This document shows positions 1 to 8,365 of a DNA stretch of 64,000 nt, piece by piece. The stretch is from positions 1-64,000 of the forward strand of contig CANNGA010000013.1 in assembly GCA_947504035.1 (NCBI GenBank). Direction: 5' to 3'. The DNA is from an uncultured Flavobacteriaceae bacterium. Lineage in GTDB: Bacteria > Bacteroidota > Bacteroidia > Flavobacteriales > Flavobacteriaceae. The notes beneath the pieces are model-generated. The model was not told the DNA's origin, searched no databases, and saw only the letters and a program-made list of their open reading frames with translations. Numbering within the stretch: position 1 is the first letter of the stretch; the number at the start of each line of letters is the position of its first letter. The translations under genes were made by a program, and so were the position numbers.

Positions 1-409
1 TAACTTTATTTTTAGTAGTTGTAAAAACCTAGTTGACTTATTTAAGCGCTTAATAAATAGCTGGTTATATCCTATAAAGATAAGCGTATAATTTAAACCT
101 AGGATATTACGACATCTAGCCCTATTTTTCGATATGTTTTTTAGCTATATTTACTATCAAAATCCTAAGATTTGAAATTCGAATACCTCAATCTACTTTT
201 AAATAAGTTAGATATCAATACCAAGATAAAAGGTGTTTTTTAAGTTTAAGCCATCTATAATGGGGCGTAGTATGTTGAAAATAATTTGAAAAACTAAAAA
301 CTACTCAGCATCCTACAACCTTTAAATTACATCTTTAAAAAAAAATGTTCTCTAAATTGTCATATTTTTCAAACTGCAGTAACTAAAGTAGTAAAGAGAA
401 GTATCAAAG
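1..409. other. Upstream intergenic region, no gene seen
   Basis: No convincing coding frame is visible in this AT-rich stretch. A short near-palindrome centred on AAGCGCTT lies at about 41-55. It resembles the AAGCGCTT core of the terminator hairpin in the dispersed repeats further on, but no other part of that repeat is present. The last 50 bases lead into the sigma factor gene at 410; no strong promoter or ribosome site stands out. Confidence 0.4.
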
Positions 410-913
410 ATGAAAAAACAAGAAATCATATTTCTTTCTGCTCTAAAGGTAAATCAGGATAAGCTTTATAGAATTTGCTCTATTTATTCGGATAATGATG
501 AAGATTCGAAAGACTTATTCCAGGAGGTTTTAGTTCATATTTGGAAATCAATAAATGGATTTAGAGGTAATTCATCTATTGACACTTGGATGTTTAGGAT
601 AGCCTTAAACATTTGTCTTCGTTTCAAATCAAAATACACGAAAAACCAAAATCGATTTATAAGATTAGATAGTTTGACTATTTCAAATTTAGGCTATAAA
701 GAAGGTATTAGAGAGGATAATGAAAAACTAAAGGCATTAAGAGCGTGTGTTAAAAAATTGAATGAAATTGAGAAGGCAATAGTTGCTTTGTACTTGGAGG
801 AATTAGCATATCGAGAAATTTCAGCCATACTGGGGTTATCTGAAAATCACATAGCTGTAAAAATCAAACGGATAAAATCAAAATTGTTTAATTGTATAAA
901 TGAAATATTATGA
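410..913 (+). CDS. ECF-type RNA polymerase sigma factor
   Basis: The 167-residue protein has the size and two-domain layout of extracytoplasmic-function sigma-70 factors. Region 2 is visible at about residues 30-75 (DLFQEVLVHIWKSINGFRG, then TWMFRIALNIC), and region 4 at about residues 115-160 with the helix-turn-helix YREISAILGLSENHIAVKIK. It would direct RNA polymerase to a small set of promoters. The stop overlaps the start of the next gene (ATGA), so the two are translationally coupled. The partner is a four-helix membrane protein, which fits a sigma/anti-sigma-like pair, although it has no recognisable zinc anti-sigma motif. The regulon is not visible. Confidence 0.9.
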   Translation: MKKQEIIFLSALKVNQDKLYRICSIYSDNDEDSKDLFQEVLVHIWKSINGFRGNSSIDTWMFRIALNICLRFKSKYTKNQNRFIRLDSLTISNLGYKEGIREDNEKLKALRACVKKLNEIEKAIVALYLEELAYREISAILGLSENHIAVKIKRIKSKLFNCINEIL

Positions 914-1497
914 TTGAAGATGAATTAATTAAAATCTGGAAAGCGTCCAGTAATCAAGAGCGTATAAAATTTGAGAAATCAAAATTAATGATAGAATTGC
1001 AATCGAGTTTAAAGCGTTTAAACAGATGGTGGAACTATATAGAACTTTCAGAAACGGTTTTATCTGTATTTGGAGTTTTATTATCTACTTTTTTGTTATT
1101 CAAAATTCCATTTATTCTAATAAAAATAGCATTGGCTTTAATAGTTATTTGTGCAGTTTATTTACTAATAAAATATAGAGGTGTCAAAAAGTTTAAGCCT
1201 AGTGACTTGGAAAATAATTATCTCAATTATCTCAAAAAAAATAGAGAATATCTTCAAGCACAAAAGAAATTTCTTAAAACATACGTCTATTGGGGAATAT
1301 TGCCAGTTTACCCAATAATGCTATTATTTACAATCAGTGTTTGGGAAAAAGTTTCAGTATCTATGATTGTCCTTATTATTTTGGCTACAATCGGAATAGG
1401 TGTTTATGGGTATTTCTTAAATGAAAAAAGAGTAAAAAGAGAAATAGTCCCAAGAATATCTGGAATTAATGAATTAATAAATCAATTGGAACAATAG
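910..1497 (+). CDS. Four-helix membrane protein coupled to the sigma factor
   Basis: The family is not recognised. The 195-residue protein starts inside the stop codon of the sigma factor gene (ATGA overlap). It has a charged cytosolic N-terminal part (residues 1-40), then two pairs of predicted membrane helices (about 45-65, 70-88, 125-145, 150-168) and a short basic C-terminal tail. Flavobacterial ECF operons often carry a membrane partner of this shape. The inferred role is to hold or tune the sigma factor at the inner membrane. The coupling is seen directly; the function is a guess from position. Confidence 0.75.
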   Translation: MIEDELIKIWKASSNQERIKFEKSKLMIELQSSLKRLNRWWNYIELSETVLSVFGVLLSTFLLFKIPFILIKIALALIVICAVYLLIKYRGVKKFKPSDLENNYLNYLKKNREYLQAQKKFLKTYVYWGILPVYPIMLLFTISVWEKVSVSMIVLIILATIGIGVYGYFLNEKRVKREIVPRISGINELINQLEQ

Positions 1498-1500
1498 CGT

Positions 1501-1641
1501 ATGAAATCCAAATATCGACCCTCGAAAGTTTCAGCAAGTTTTTTAGAGCAATTGTCAAAAATTTTGCAATTTTCAGCATCAAAAACAAGAAGAGAAATAA
1601 TTAAACAAAAGAGAAGTCAAAATGGAAATAAAAAGTACTAA
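1501..1641 (+). CDS. Possible 46-residue basic peptide
   Basis: An ATG three bases after the preceding stop opens a 46-codon frame ending in TAA at 1639-1641. The product is very rich in Lys, Arg and Ser, with no membrane segment and no family I recognise. Its position suggests it could be the third gene of the sigma operon. There is no clear ribosome site, and the frame may be chance or the decayed tail of a longer gene. The large hairpin at 1645-1704 follows at once and could end the transcript. Confidence 0.3.
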   Translation: MKSKYRPSKVSASFLEQLSKILQFSASKTRREIIKQKRSQNGNKKY

Positions 1642-1644
1642 TAG

Positions 1645-1704
1645 CAATAATTAAGAAACGTATAGCGCTGGCTCGTAGGCTCGTTATACGCTTCTTAGTT
1701 ATTG
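1645..1704. repeat. Long imperfect hairpin (cassette-end-like)
   Basis: The arms 1645-1667 and 1682-1704 are reverse complements over 23 positions with only three differences, all compatible with G-U pairing; the loop is 14 bases. It sits directly after the sigma operon and leads into repeat copy A. It could be a terminator without a T-run, or the stem of an attC-like cassette end as described in the findings. Confidence 0.65.
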
Positions 1705-1724
1705 TATGATCCAGCTGTGAAAAA

Positions 1725-1940
1725 TAATTTTAAACCGTATTTACAAGCTTAAAATAGTATGAGATTTTGAGAGTATTTGTAAGATGTCGCTTTTCAAAAA
1801 GCTCGAATGCTGTCTCTTTGAGGTCTCAATTTTAATTAAAGCGCTTTAAACGAGATATTTGAAGCGTTTTTTTGTTTTACCATGATTTGTGTTTTTTGTT
1901 GTAGCGGGCATGTTATGAGTGGATTGATGGTTTTGAACTT
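1725..1940. repeat. Dispersed repeat, copy A
   Basis: This is the first of a family of near-identical intergenic sequences (other copies near 3041, 4309, 5799, 8366, 16449, 17776 and 19386). Shared landmarks are TACAAGCTTAAAATAG, GAGATTTTGAGAGTATTTG, a GCTTTTCAAAAAGC mini-hairpin, and the strong hairpin at 1838-1873. Copies A and F remain alike for about 200 bases, to the segment GGGCATGTTATGAGTGGATTGATGG. It does not look coding. The short overlapping frames in both strands change between copies. Confidence 0.85.
1838..1873. terminator. Terminator hairpin inside repeat copy A
   Basis: AAAGCGCTTTAAAC pairs across a five-base loop with a following ATTTGAAGCG arm and runs into seven T. The same structure is better preserved in copy F (16548-16583). 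It is probably an intrinsic terminator carried by the repeat, so each copy would insulate the gene before it. Confidence 0.6.
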
Positions 1941-2098
1941 TTTATCTGCTTTACAATTGATTGTTATTCTACATACACGGGTGTATATTTCATTAGACAA
2001 GTTATTCCCGAAAAATAGTGATATTGTAATGGTCAAATTGAGCAACTGTCCCTATATTTATTGTTAATTTTAATAGCAATAAAAAATTAAAATAAAAC

Positions 2099-2169
2099 AG
2101 CACATAACACGCTGTATGGTTAATGCAACCCTACGGGCAGAACTAAACATACAGCTATCATTGGCGGTA
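2099..2169. repeat. Compact attC-like hairpin before the lipoprotein pseudogene
   Basis: GCTGTATGGTT (2111-2121) pairs with AAACATACAGC (2145-2155), 10 of 11 positions. It is preceded by CATAAC and followed by ATTGGCGGTA (2160-2169), 11 bases before the next start codon. ATTGGCGGTA is the reverse complement, at 9 of 10 positions, of TACCGCTAAT (3032-3041) just after the same gene. This matches the layout of an integron cassette boundary of about 60-70 bases. No integrase is nearby. Confidence 0.55.
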
Positions 2170-2180
2170 ATACGAGACAG

Positions 2181-3026
2181 ATGAAAAACAACATATTTTT
2201 AATATTGACTTTGATTCTTTTAACATCCTGTAAAGGACAGACTTCTAAGAAAGAAAATAATAATGTTGAAATTGAAAAAGAAAAAATTACTGAAGTTCCA
2301 AAAGTTCTAAATACTGACTTCGATTCTGAAACTAATACAATCCATATTATAGTTGCGCTCTGTGACAATAAATATCAAGGAATTGTTCCTGTACCAAAAA
2401 CTATAGGAAATGGACAAGACCCAAAGAACAATCTTTATTGGGGAACAGCTTATGGTATTAAGACTTATTTCAAACGAAGTTCTGAATAGACTTTAATAAG
2501 TCAAACAGAAATTGATTCCACTATATTGGAACGATTAATTTTCAGGCATAACAGAAAAAAATATTTCATTGTAGCAGATGCTTACAATGGAAAAAAAATT
2601 AAAGATGCAACAGAAACTTTTCTAAGAAGTAGTGCTGGGATAGTAAAGAACACTCTAAAAATAAATGGCGCAACTATTGGAATATTAGGCAACTCAAAAC
2701 TTGTCGCTTATATAGGACACGATGGACTTATGGATTTTAGACTTAAGGAAAAGTTTGTAAATATTGATAATAAAGAAAGAGATGTAATAATTCTTGCTTG
2801 TTATAGTAAAAGCTATTTTAAACCACACTTAGAAAAATCAAAAGTAAATCCTTTAGTATGGACAACTGGACTTATGGCACCTGAAGCATATACAATTCAC
2901 GATGCTTTAACCGGATATATTAACGATGAGACAAACCAAGAAATAAGAATTCGAGCAGCAAAAGCTTATCATAAATATCAAAAATGCGGACTGAATGCAG
3001 CAAAGAATTTATTAGTAACGAAATAA
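2181..3026 (+). pseudogene. Broken lipoprotein gene (in-frame TAG)
   Basis: One frame of 282 codons is interrupted only by TAG at 2487-2489. The N-terminal part carries a lipoprotein signal (ILLTSCKGQ, Cys at residue 17) followed by IIVALCDNKYQGIVPVPK. The part after the stop has IGHDGLMDFRL and NPLVWTTGLMAPEAYTIHDA. I recall these as two halves of a single flavobacterial hypothetical lipoprotein in which a Trp precedes the downstream segment, so TGG to TAG is the likely change. The only restart is a TTG at 2526 without a ribosome site. The function of the intact family is unknown to me. It could also be a sequencing error. Confidence 0.75.
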
Positions 3027-3040
3027 AATACTACCGCTAA

Positions 3041-3525
3041 TAGCTAAGTATATGGCGTGCCGATAGGCCAACTTTATATGCGGTGTGTGTGCCCAGCATG
3101 GGCATCTTTTGTTTACCGAAGGTAAATAATTAATTTATAGGGTGCAAGTCCCTTATGGGCGAGGGTAGTGGACAACAGTAGTAAACACAAACTATGATTT
3201 GGTGAACCGCCGTATACGAGACCCGTATGTACGGTGGTGTGAGAGGCGCAGTGGCGACCGTTAGGTTGTCACCCGTCTACTCGATTGTCTTTTATTCTGC
3301 TTAAGTAAAAAACGATTATCAAAGTGTACTTATAAGCTTAAAATAGCATGAGATTTTGAGAGTATTTGTAAGATGTCGCTTTTCAAAAAGCTCGAACGCT
3401 GTCCCTTTAAGGCTACAATTTTAATTAAAGCGCTTTAAACGAGGTGTTTGAAATGGTTTTTTTTGTTTTACCATGATTTGTGTTTTTAGTTGTAATGAGC
3501 ATGTTTTGAGAGGACTAGTGGTTTG
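3041..3525. repeat. Dispersed repeat, copy B, split by an intron remnant
   Basis: The left part (3044-3086) is an imperfect hairpin, with GTATAT pairing with ATATGC around the GCCGATAGGCC loop region. The right part (3286-3525) carries the same landmarks as copies A and F, including the AAAGCGCTTTAAAC hairpin (about 3427-3466). The two parts are separated by the 199-base group II intron remnant. Removing it restores a sequence that matches copy C at 4316-4331. Confidence 0.85.
3087..3285 (+). mobile_element. Group II intron remnant without ORF
   Basis: The 5' end reads GTGTGCCCAGCATGGGC, followed by GGGTGCAAGTCCC near 3140, both typical of bacterial group II intron 5' ends. Domain V is at about 3204-3240, with arms CCGCCGTATACG and CGTATGTACGGTGG. 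Domain VI is GTGGCGACC-GTTA-GGTTGTCAC, and the 3' end is CTACTCGAT. Most of domains I-IV and the reverse transcriptase ORF are missing, so this is a 199-base relic. The boundaries come from comparing the exon join GCGGTGT/TGTCT with the uninterrupted repeat copies C and D. Confidence 0.85.
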
Positions 3526-3663
3526 TACTGTTTAGTTTTTTAACTATTAATCTTGCAAAAAATTAAAAACCCTTTCAAGGACTTGTCCAAATAAAGTATA
3601 TTTGAATGGTAAATGAATGCCCTAAAATGCGTTTATAGAATAGTTACCTGCAATTACTGAAAT
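3526..3663. other. Leader of the DinB-like gene
   Basis: AT-rich sequence after repeat copy B. The segment GTTACCTGC (about 3646-3654) lies just before the next gene and is partly complementary to GTAGATAAT after that gene's stop. This would be a decayed cassette-end pair; the match is weak (about 6 of 9). Confidence 0.3.
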
Positions 3664-4185
3664 ATGAATTTTGACTTGAAAAAATCAATTGAATTATTAG
3701 AAAGGAGTCCAAAGACATATGAAACACTTTTTTCTAATTTGAATTATGACTGGAATAGCATAAACGAAGGTCAAAATACGTGGAGTGCCTATAATATAAT
3801 TGGACATTTAATTCATGGTGAAAAGACTGATTGGATTCCGAGAGCTAAAATTATATTAAATCAAGGTAACAAAAATTTTGAACCTTATGATAGGTTTGCT
3901 CAAGAAAAACTTTATTCTACTCAGACATTTGAAGAACTCATAATTGAATTTAAAACATTAAGAATTAATAATGTTGAGATATTAGAATCTTGGAACTTAA
4001 CTGAACAGGATTTGAGTAAAGAAGGGATACACCCTGATTTAGGAATTGTAAATCTTAAACAATTAATTTCTACATGGACAATTCACGATATGATTCATTT
4101 AAATCAAATATCACGAGTAATTGTAAAACACTATGAAGAAGATATTGGACCATGGAAAAAATATGTTCGATTATTGAATGAATAA
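3664..4185 (+). CDS. DinB-like / DUF664-type four-helix protein
   Basis: The 173-residue protein resembles the DinB_2 superfamily, small four-helix-bundle proteins that usually bind a divalent metal and often act as thiol-dependent transferases. The first metal-ligand helix is seen at IGHLIHGEKTDW (His48 and His51). The last is WTIHDMIHLNQISRV near residue 140, whose histidines would complete the site. The substrate is unknown. It stands alone on the plus strand between repeat copies B and C, in a region of unrelated single genes. A second, distant DinB-like gene lies at 24407. Confidence 0.8.
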   Translation: MNFDLKKSIELLERSPKTYETLFSNLNYDWNSINEGQNTWSAYNIIGHLIHGEKTDWIPRAKIILNQGNKNFEPYDRFAQEKLYSTQTFEELIIEFKTLRINNVEILESWNLTEQDLSKEGIHPDLGIVNLKQLISTWTIHDMIHLNQISRVIVKHYEEDIGPWKKYVRLLNE

Positions 4186-4308
4186 AAAAGTAGATAATAA
4201 CTAAGAACTGTGTTAAAAAGCAACTAATAAAGCACTATTTTTAATTAAAGTACTTCTGTAATTTTCATCATAAATCATACCTGATTTTGCTACAGTGCAG
4301 CCTTCCCT
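4186..4308. other. Spacer after the DinB-like gene
   Basis: Non-coding AT-rich spacer. TTTTTAATTAAAGTACTT near 4238-4255 is reminiscent of the TTTTAATTAAAGCGCTTT part of the repeats but is too diverged to call a copy. Confidence 0.3.
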
Positions 4309-4400
4309 AAAACGCTATATGCGGTGTTGTCTGATTCAGTTCAAAAAAAAGACGATTTTCAAACTGTATTTACAAGCTTAAAATAGCATGAGATTTTAAG
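4309..4400. repeat. Dispersed repeat, truncated copy C
   Basis: The sequence from ACGCTATATGCGGTGTTGTCTGATT to TAGCATGAGATTTTAAGAG matches the other copies and then stops abruptly. It is the key empty-site comparison for the intron in copy B, because it contains GCGGTGTTGTCT without interruption. The rest of the repeat, including the terminator hairpin, is missing. Confidence 0.8.
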
Positions 4401-4484
4401 AGTGAAATAACAGTTTCCTAACTTATCTTATCATTGGGAGTTGGGATTTGTAAATTGATGTAGTATATTAGATTAGTATAACAA

Positions 4485-4551
4485 GAGCCGTATGATGGGA
4501 GACTGTCACCTACGTTCTATAGAAGGCTTGAGGTGAGTTCTCCTTGACTAC
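4485..4551 (+). mobile_element. 3' fragment of a second group II intron
   Basis: GAGCCGTATGATGGGAGAC followed by TGTCACCTACGTTC (4485-4517) is a domain V of the common bacterial form, one G short in the 3' strand. A domain VI-like stem (4518-4545) follows, and the end is CTTGACTAC. No domain I-IV or reverse transcriptase is present upstream. It differs in sequence from the remnant at 3087, so it comes from a different intron. It ends about 36 bases before the start of the DUF418 gene. Confidence 0.7.
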
Positions 4552-4587
4552 CAAACGTTAAGTACAATACCCGAAAAAAACGAAAAA

Positions 4588-5802
4588 TTGAACAACCAAC
4601 CAACTAAAGAAAAGAAACGTATTGACTTACTGGATATTTATCGTGGGTTTGCAATTCTCGGAATATTTGTAGTGAATATTGTAATAATGAATTCAACGTT
4701 TCTTAATCAAGACGAATTTGCAAAACAATGGACATCTAATATAGACCAAATCACGGAGAAAGTTCTTCTGCTGTTTTTTTATACTAAATTCTTTCCAATA
4801 TTTTCACTGCTTTTTGGATTGGGCATTTCAATGCAAGCTTTAAAAATGTTTGATGACAATAGACTTTCATTTTCTTTTTTTGGAAGGCGAATGTTAATAT
4901 TGTTCTTTTTCGGAATTTTCCATATTGTATTTTTATGGTCAGGAGATGTTTTAAACCTTTATGCAATTCTTGGATTATTTACTACGCTTATGATAAAACG
5001 GTCGAATAAATTAATTTTGATGTTATCTGCTCTTTTTATTTTCTTCCCTTTTTACGATCATTTTTTTGAGTTTCTATTCAATCTTCTAAATTTTCAACCA
5101 GAAATCTATTTGAAAAATTATACAGGAGAAACAGTAAATCAAATAATAAAGAATGGCACCTATTTAGAAGGCATAAAATTGAGGTTGTTAGAGTATCTTT
5201 CTAATATCCCAATACTTTTCGGATTTTTAGCACCAATTGCAATTTCAATGTTTCTTTTGGGACTTTATCTTGGTAAAAACAAAATTTATAATTCTCTAGA
5301 AATTTTTATCAAACGAATAAAAAAAGCAGTATTGCTGATAACAATAATCACAACTATTTACAGAATAACATTTCTGTTTATATTGGTAAATTATGAAATT
5401 TTTAAATTAGAAAATTATAGAGAGATTTTTATCAAAATAATGGTGCTTTCAGACGTTGTAATGGGAGTATTCTATCTCTGGGGTATCGGTTGGATGTATT
5501 ACAATACTAAATGGAAAAATCTGTTATTACCATTTAAATATGTTGGCAGAATGGCTTTAACTAATTATCTAATGCAAAGCTTTATTGGGTTATTATTATT
5601 TTCATCAATTGGATTTAAACGTTACGAAACTTTAAGTCCATCGGGAGCATTTATAACAGCAATTTTAGTATTTATCTTTCAAGTAGTCTTTAGTAAATTT
5701 TGGTTAAAATATTTTAGATTTGGACCATTGGAATGGATTTGGAGATGTTTGACATATAAAGCATTATTACCGATTAGAATAAAAAATACGCGGCCTAACT
5801 AA
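4588..5802 (+). CDS. DUF418 / YeiB-type membrane protein
   Basis: The 404-residue multi-pass protein starts with RIDLLDIYRGFAILGIFVVNI, the usual opening of the YeiB/DUF418 family. The C-terminal DUF418 part has VGRMALTNYLMQSFIG and ends in a conserved helix around FGPLEWIWR. Length is normal for the family (about 380-420). The role in the inner membrane is not established; a transport or acyl-group function is often assumed. The start codon is TTG at 4588; no in-frame ATG fits the family N-terminus. The gene lies between an intron fragment and repeat copy D, which suggests acquisition as a single unit. Confidence 0.85.
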   Translation: MNNQPTKEKKRIDLLDIYRGFAILGIFVVNIVIMNSTFLNQDEFAKQWTSNIDQITEKVLLLFFYTKFFPIFSLLFGLGISMQALKMFDDNRLSFSFFGRRMLILFFFGIFHIVFLWSGDVLNLYAILGLFTTLMIKRSNKLILMLSALFIFFPFYDHFFEFLFNLLNFQPEIYLKNYTGETVNQIIKNGTYLEGIKLRLLEYLSNIPILFGFLAPIAISMFLLGLYLGKNKIYNSLEIFIKRIKKAVLLITIITTIYRITFLFILVNYEIFKLENYREIFIKIMVLSDVVMGVFYLWGIGWMYYNTKWKNLLLPFKYVGRMALTNYLMQSFIGLLLFSSIGFKRYETLSPSGAFITAILVFIFQVVFSKFWLKYFRFGPLEWIWRCLTYKALLPIRIKNTRPN

Positions 5803-5915
5803 GAAGTATATGGTGAGGCGATAAGCAGAACTATATGCCGAGTTGTCTGATTTGCCTTAGTAAAAAAGGATTTTAAAACCGTATGAAGGATTATTTTATA
5901 GGAGTTAAACAACAG
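5799..5915. repeat. Dispersed repeat, partial copy D
   Basis: It begins at the stop codon of the DUF418 gene with AACTAAGAAGTATATGG, and continues through CTATATGCCGAGTTGTCTGATTTGC and TTTTAAAACCGTAT. It then diverges near 5885. It contains an uninterrupted version of the site where copy B carries the intron. The left part forms an imperfect hairpin (AGTATATGG with CTATATGCC). Confidence 0.75.
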
Positions 5916-6606
5916 TATGATAGATGTAAAACGAAAAAACAGCAATCAATCTGTAGAAATGTTGATAGTTTGGTAACATTTTGAAGCGCTGTGACACATA
6001 TATATAACAATATGTTTTGCTCATGTAAGCGTATTTGAAATATCATAATTGTTAACTGGGTAAATAACGGTTTCAAAGAAAGCGGGCTAAAATCTTGTTT
6101 ATGGACACCTTTCGATTTTGTGTTGTTAAATAAATACAAATAAACGCATAAACAACTCTAAAAAGAGTAACAAAAATTAACCATTAAAATGAATAAGACT
6201 GAGAATAAGGCACTCTACTCTGAAATGAAGACACCAATACGATATACGAGTTATAAAACAAAACTTATAATTAATGATAGTATAGCTTTTCTTGAAAGTA
6301 CAAAACCCTAAGAAGTACCTTTACTAATCATTTATTTATATTGAGCTTATAATTAATTATAGTGTTTGTTAAAACCTGTAGTTTTATCTTAAAAAATGCG
6401 TTACAAGTATTGTGAAAAGAAATATGCTTCACTATCCATTTAAATTGCTATTACAGCAATGGGATTAGTAACTTCACATGGTCTATTTTAACTGTATGCG
6501 GAGGAATAATTTTCAGTCTATAAAAAATCCACTAGATTTGGGGAAAATATATGGAAAATATGTGTACCAGTACACATGTTCAATTGTTAGCATTAATTAG
6601 GAAACA
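5916..6606. other. 691-base gene-poor spacer
   Basis: No convincing gene. A 40-codon frame starts with ATG at 6189 and ends at 6311; it has no family I know and may be a relic. A perfect GTGTA-CCAG-TACAC hairpin lies at 6562-6575. The last part contains GTTAGCATTA (6586-6595), the start-side half of the cassette-end pair of the next gene. The rest is AT-rich. Confidence 0.4.
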
Positions 6607-7260
6607 ATGACAGAAAAAATAAAAAGCATATCTAATCCATTAACAATTATTGCAATTTTCGCAGCGCTTGCAGAAATAAATGCAACAGTATCAATTGGAT
6701 TAGTAGATAAAGAATTACAAAGTATATTTATATGGTTTGTAATCTTGTTTCCTACTTTATTGATTTCATTATTTTTTTTGACTCTAAATTTTAATACTAA
6801 AGTAATTTACGCTCCAAGTGATTACAAAGACGACCAGAGTTTTCATAAAATGCTTATTGGTGAACAAAAGCCAGATAGAGAAATAAATGTTGACAAAAAT
6901 ATTATTCGTAAAACACTTGATGAATTAGGAATCAAACAAAATAAAAATACAGAATTTCATTTTGAAGTATCTGAGAATGTTAATTATCTATTTACTGTTA
7001 GATACTCTATGGAAAAAGAAATAAGACGTTTAAGTTCAAGATACCTTGATGATGAAAGACCTAGACCAATAATGTCTATGTTACCAAGACTTGTGGAAGA
7101 AGGAATATTGACTCCTACTCAGCATAAAGTAATTAGAAATTTATATTCAATCTCTTCTCCTGCAATTCACGGAGATGACCATAAATTAACAATGGCAGAA
7201 ATTGATTTTGTAAAACAAATTGCTCCAGGTCTGATGGACGAATTGAAAAAAATAGAATAA
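6607..7260 (+). CDS. Membrane-anchored HEPN/DUF4145-like protein
   Basis: The 217-residue protein has two predicted N-terminal membrane helices (about residues 11-31 and 38-60) and a cytosolic helical domain. Its last third contains GILTPTQHKVIRNLY and then PAIHGDD. This resembles the RN...H segment of HEPN or DUF4145-like domains, but Arg177 and His188 are ten residues apart, not the four to six of active HEPN RNases. No function can be assigned. The gene is framed by GTTAGCATTA (6586-6595) and TAATGCTAAC (7262-7271), exact reverse complements, as expected for a cassette. A distant relative by motif is the gene at 16827. Confidence 0.65.
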   Translation: MTEKIKSISNPLTIIAIFAALAEINATVSIGLVDKELQSIFIWFVILFPTLLISLFFLTLNFNTKVIYAPSDYKDDQSFHKMLIGEQKPDREINVDKNIIRKTLDELGIKQNKNTEFHFEVSENVNYLFTVRYSMEKEIRRLSSRYLDDERPRPIMSMLPRLVEEGILTPTQHKVIRNLYSISSPAIHGDDHKLTMAEIDFVKQIAPGLMDELKKIE

Positions 7261-7261
7261 C

Positions 7262-7467
7262 TAATGCTAACACGGTATAAAAAACATAGGGCGTTTGTGC
7301 TAAACCGAAAGTTCTGTGCTTATTAACAAAGTCCGCTAAATATAAAATTTGGCGTTTATAGATAAAAAGATAAAAGCAAAATATTTATATTTAGCTCAGT
7401 AATAATCCGAAACGATAGTGCTTATCACCTGCCCTACGTTTCTTATACTGAACGTTGGCAATAATTA
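7262..7467. repeat. Long attC-like palindromic spacer
   Basis: The spacer begins with TAATGCTAAC and ends with GTTGGCAATAATTA. The outer stretch 7264-7297 is an extended imperfect complement of 7428-7459, for example GGTATAAAAAACATAGGGC against GCCCTACGTTTCTTATAC. Inside, GCTAAATATAAA (near 7336) pairs with TTTATATTTAGC (near 7387) perfectly. The whole could fold as one long cruciform of about 200 bases. This is the layout of a large integron recombination site between two cassettes. Confidence 0.65.
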
Positions 7468-7471
7468 AGAA

Positions 7472-8353
7472 ATGAAATCAAGTATAGAATTGATTAGACT
7501 AATTGCAGTTATATTAATTGTATTTACGCATACTAGGAATGAATTAGAATACGGTATCGCCTATTTTATTGTAGAAAGAATCCCTACTTTTGGCACTGCT
7601 ATTCTTTCAATAATTTCTGGGTATTTATATTTTGAAATATCTAGACATAGGCAGAATTTATTTTTTAGAAAAATTAAAAGCTTAGCCATTCCCTATCTAA
7701 TAGCTAATATTAGTGTTTTAATCTTAGTCTTAATTGCTTATTACGTATTTGGATTTGACACTCTAAATAGATTAAGTTTTGATTGCTCTTTAATAACAGA
7801 AGGAATATTTTCATTTAACTCTCCTCCTATAAATCCTCCTACATATTTTATAAGAGATATTTTTATAATTTTTTCAATTATTGCATTAATCACCCAAAAG
7901 GAATTTAAAACCTTATTTGTTATAATCCCATTCTTATTGCTTGGTGCTTTAGTTTTAAGATTAGATGTAGCCTTTTTATTTTTAATTGGTATTTTATACT
8001 CAAAATATAAAAATAATATTGACAAAAAAATCTTAATCATCACAGCGTTAGTTGTAAGTATTGTTCTAGGTGTTTTTTATAATGATTTTCTGAAATTCCC
8101 TTTCTCCTTTTTAGCTTTCATTTTACTAATAAACATACAATTGCCCTTTTTAAATACAGGAAGGTTTTCATATTTATTGCATTTATACCATTCTCCAATT
8201 ATTGTGATTTCATACCCTATTTTATCATCTTTCATTGAAAATCCAATACTAAAAATAGTTGCTCAAATTCTTATTGCTATATTTTTTGTGTATTTACTTT
8301 TCTTAATTACAAAAAAGTACACCTTTCTTAAAATACTTAGTGGAGGGAGGTAA
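7472..8353 (+). CDS. Acyltransferase-3 family membrane protein
   Basis: The 293-residue protein has about ten membrane helices and opens with IELIRLIAVILIVFTHTRNE, the conserved Arg and His of the Acyl_transf_3 family. That family moves acetyl or other acyl groups onto sugars, lipids or peptides at the inner membrane. Length is slightly short for the family (usually 320-370), but the helices run to the C-terminus. The acceptor cannot be told. GTTGGCAATAATTA before it (7454-7467) and TAATTATTGACAAT after it (8354-8367) are reverse complements at 12 of 14 positions. Confidence 0.85.
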   Translation: MKSSIELIRLIAVILIVFTHTRNELEYGIAYFIVERIPTFGTAILSIISGYLYFEISRHRQNLFFRKIKSLAIPYLIANISVLILVLIAYYVFGFDTLNRLSFDCSLITEGIFSFNSPPINPPTYFIRDIFIIFSIIALITQKEFKTLFVIIPFLLLGALVLRLDVAFLFLIGILYSKYKNNIDKKILIITALVVSIVLGVFYNDFLKFPFSFLAFILLINIQLPFLNTGRFSYLLHLYHSPIIVISYPILSSFIENPILKIVAQILIAIFFVYLLFLITKKYTFLKILSGGR

Positions 8354-8365
8354 TAATTATTGACA

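Noticed and set aside
1882-2067. Short frames on both strands in repeat copy A
   Set aside because: They are not kept open in the other copies of the same repeat, so they are not coding.
2526-3026. Separate 166-residue gene starting with TTG
   Set aside because: It is in frame with the lipoprotein gene upstream and has no ribosome site; a single gene broken by TAG explains both parts.
5891-6139. 82-codon minus-strand frame
   Set aside because: Composition and lack of a start context suggest chance in a gene-free spacer.
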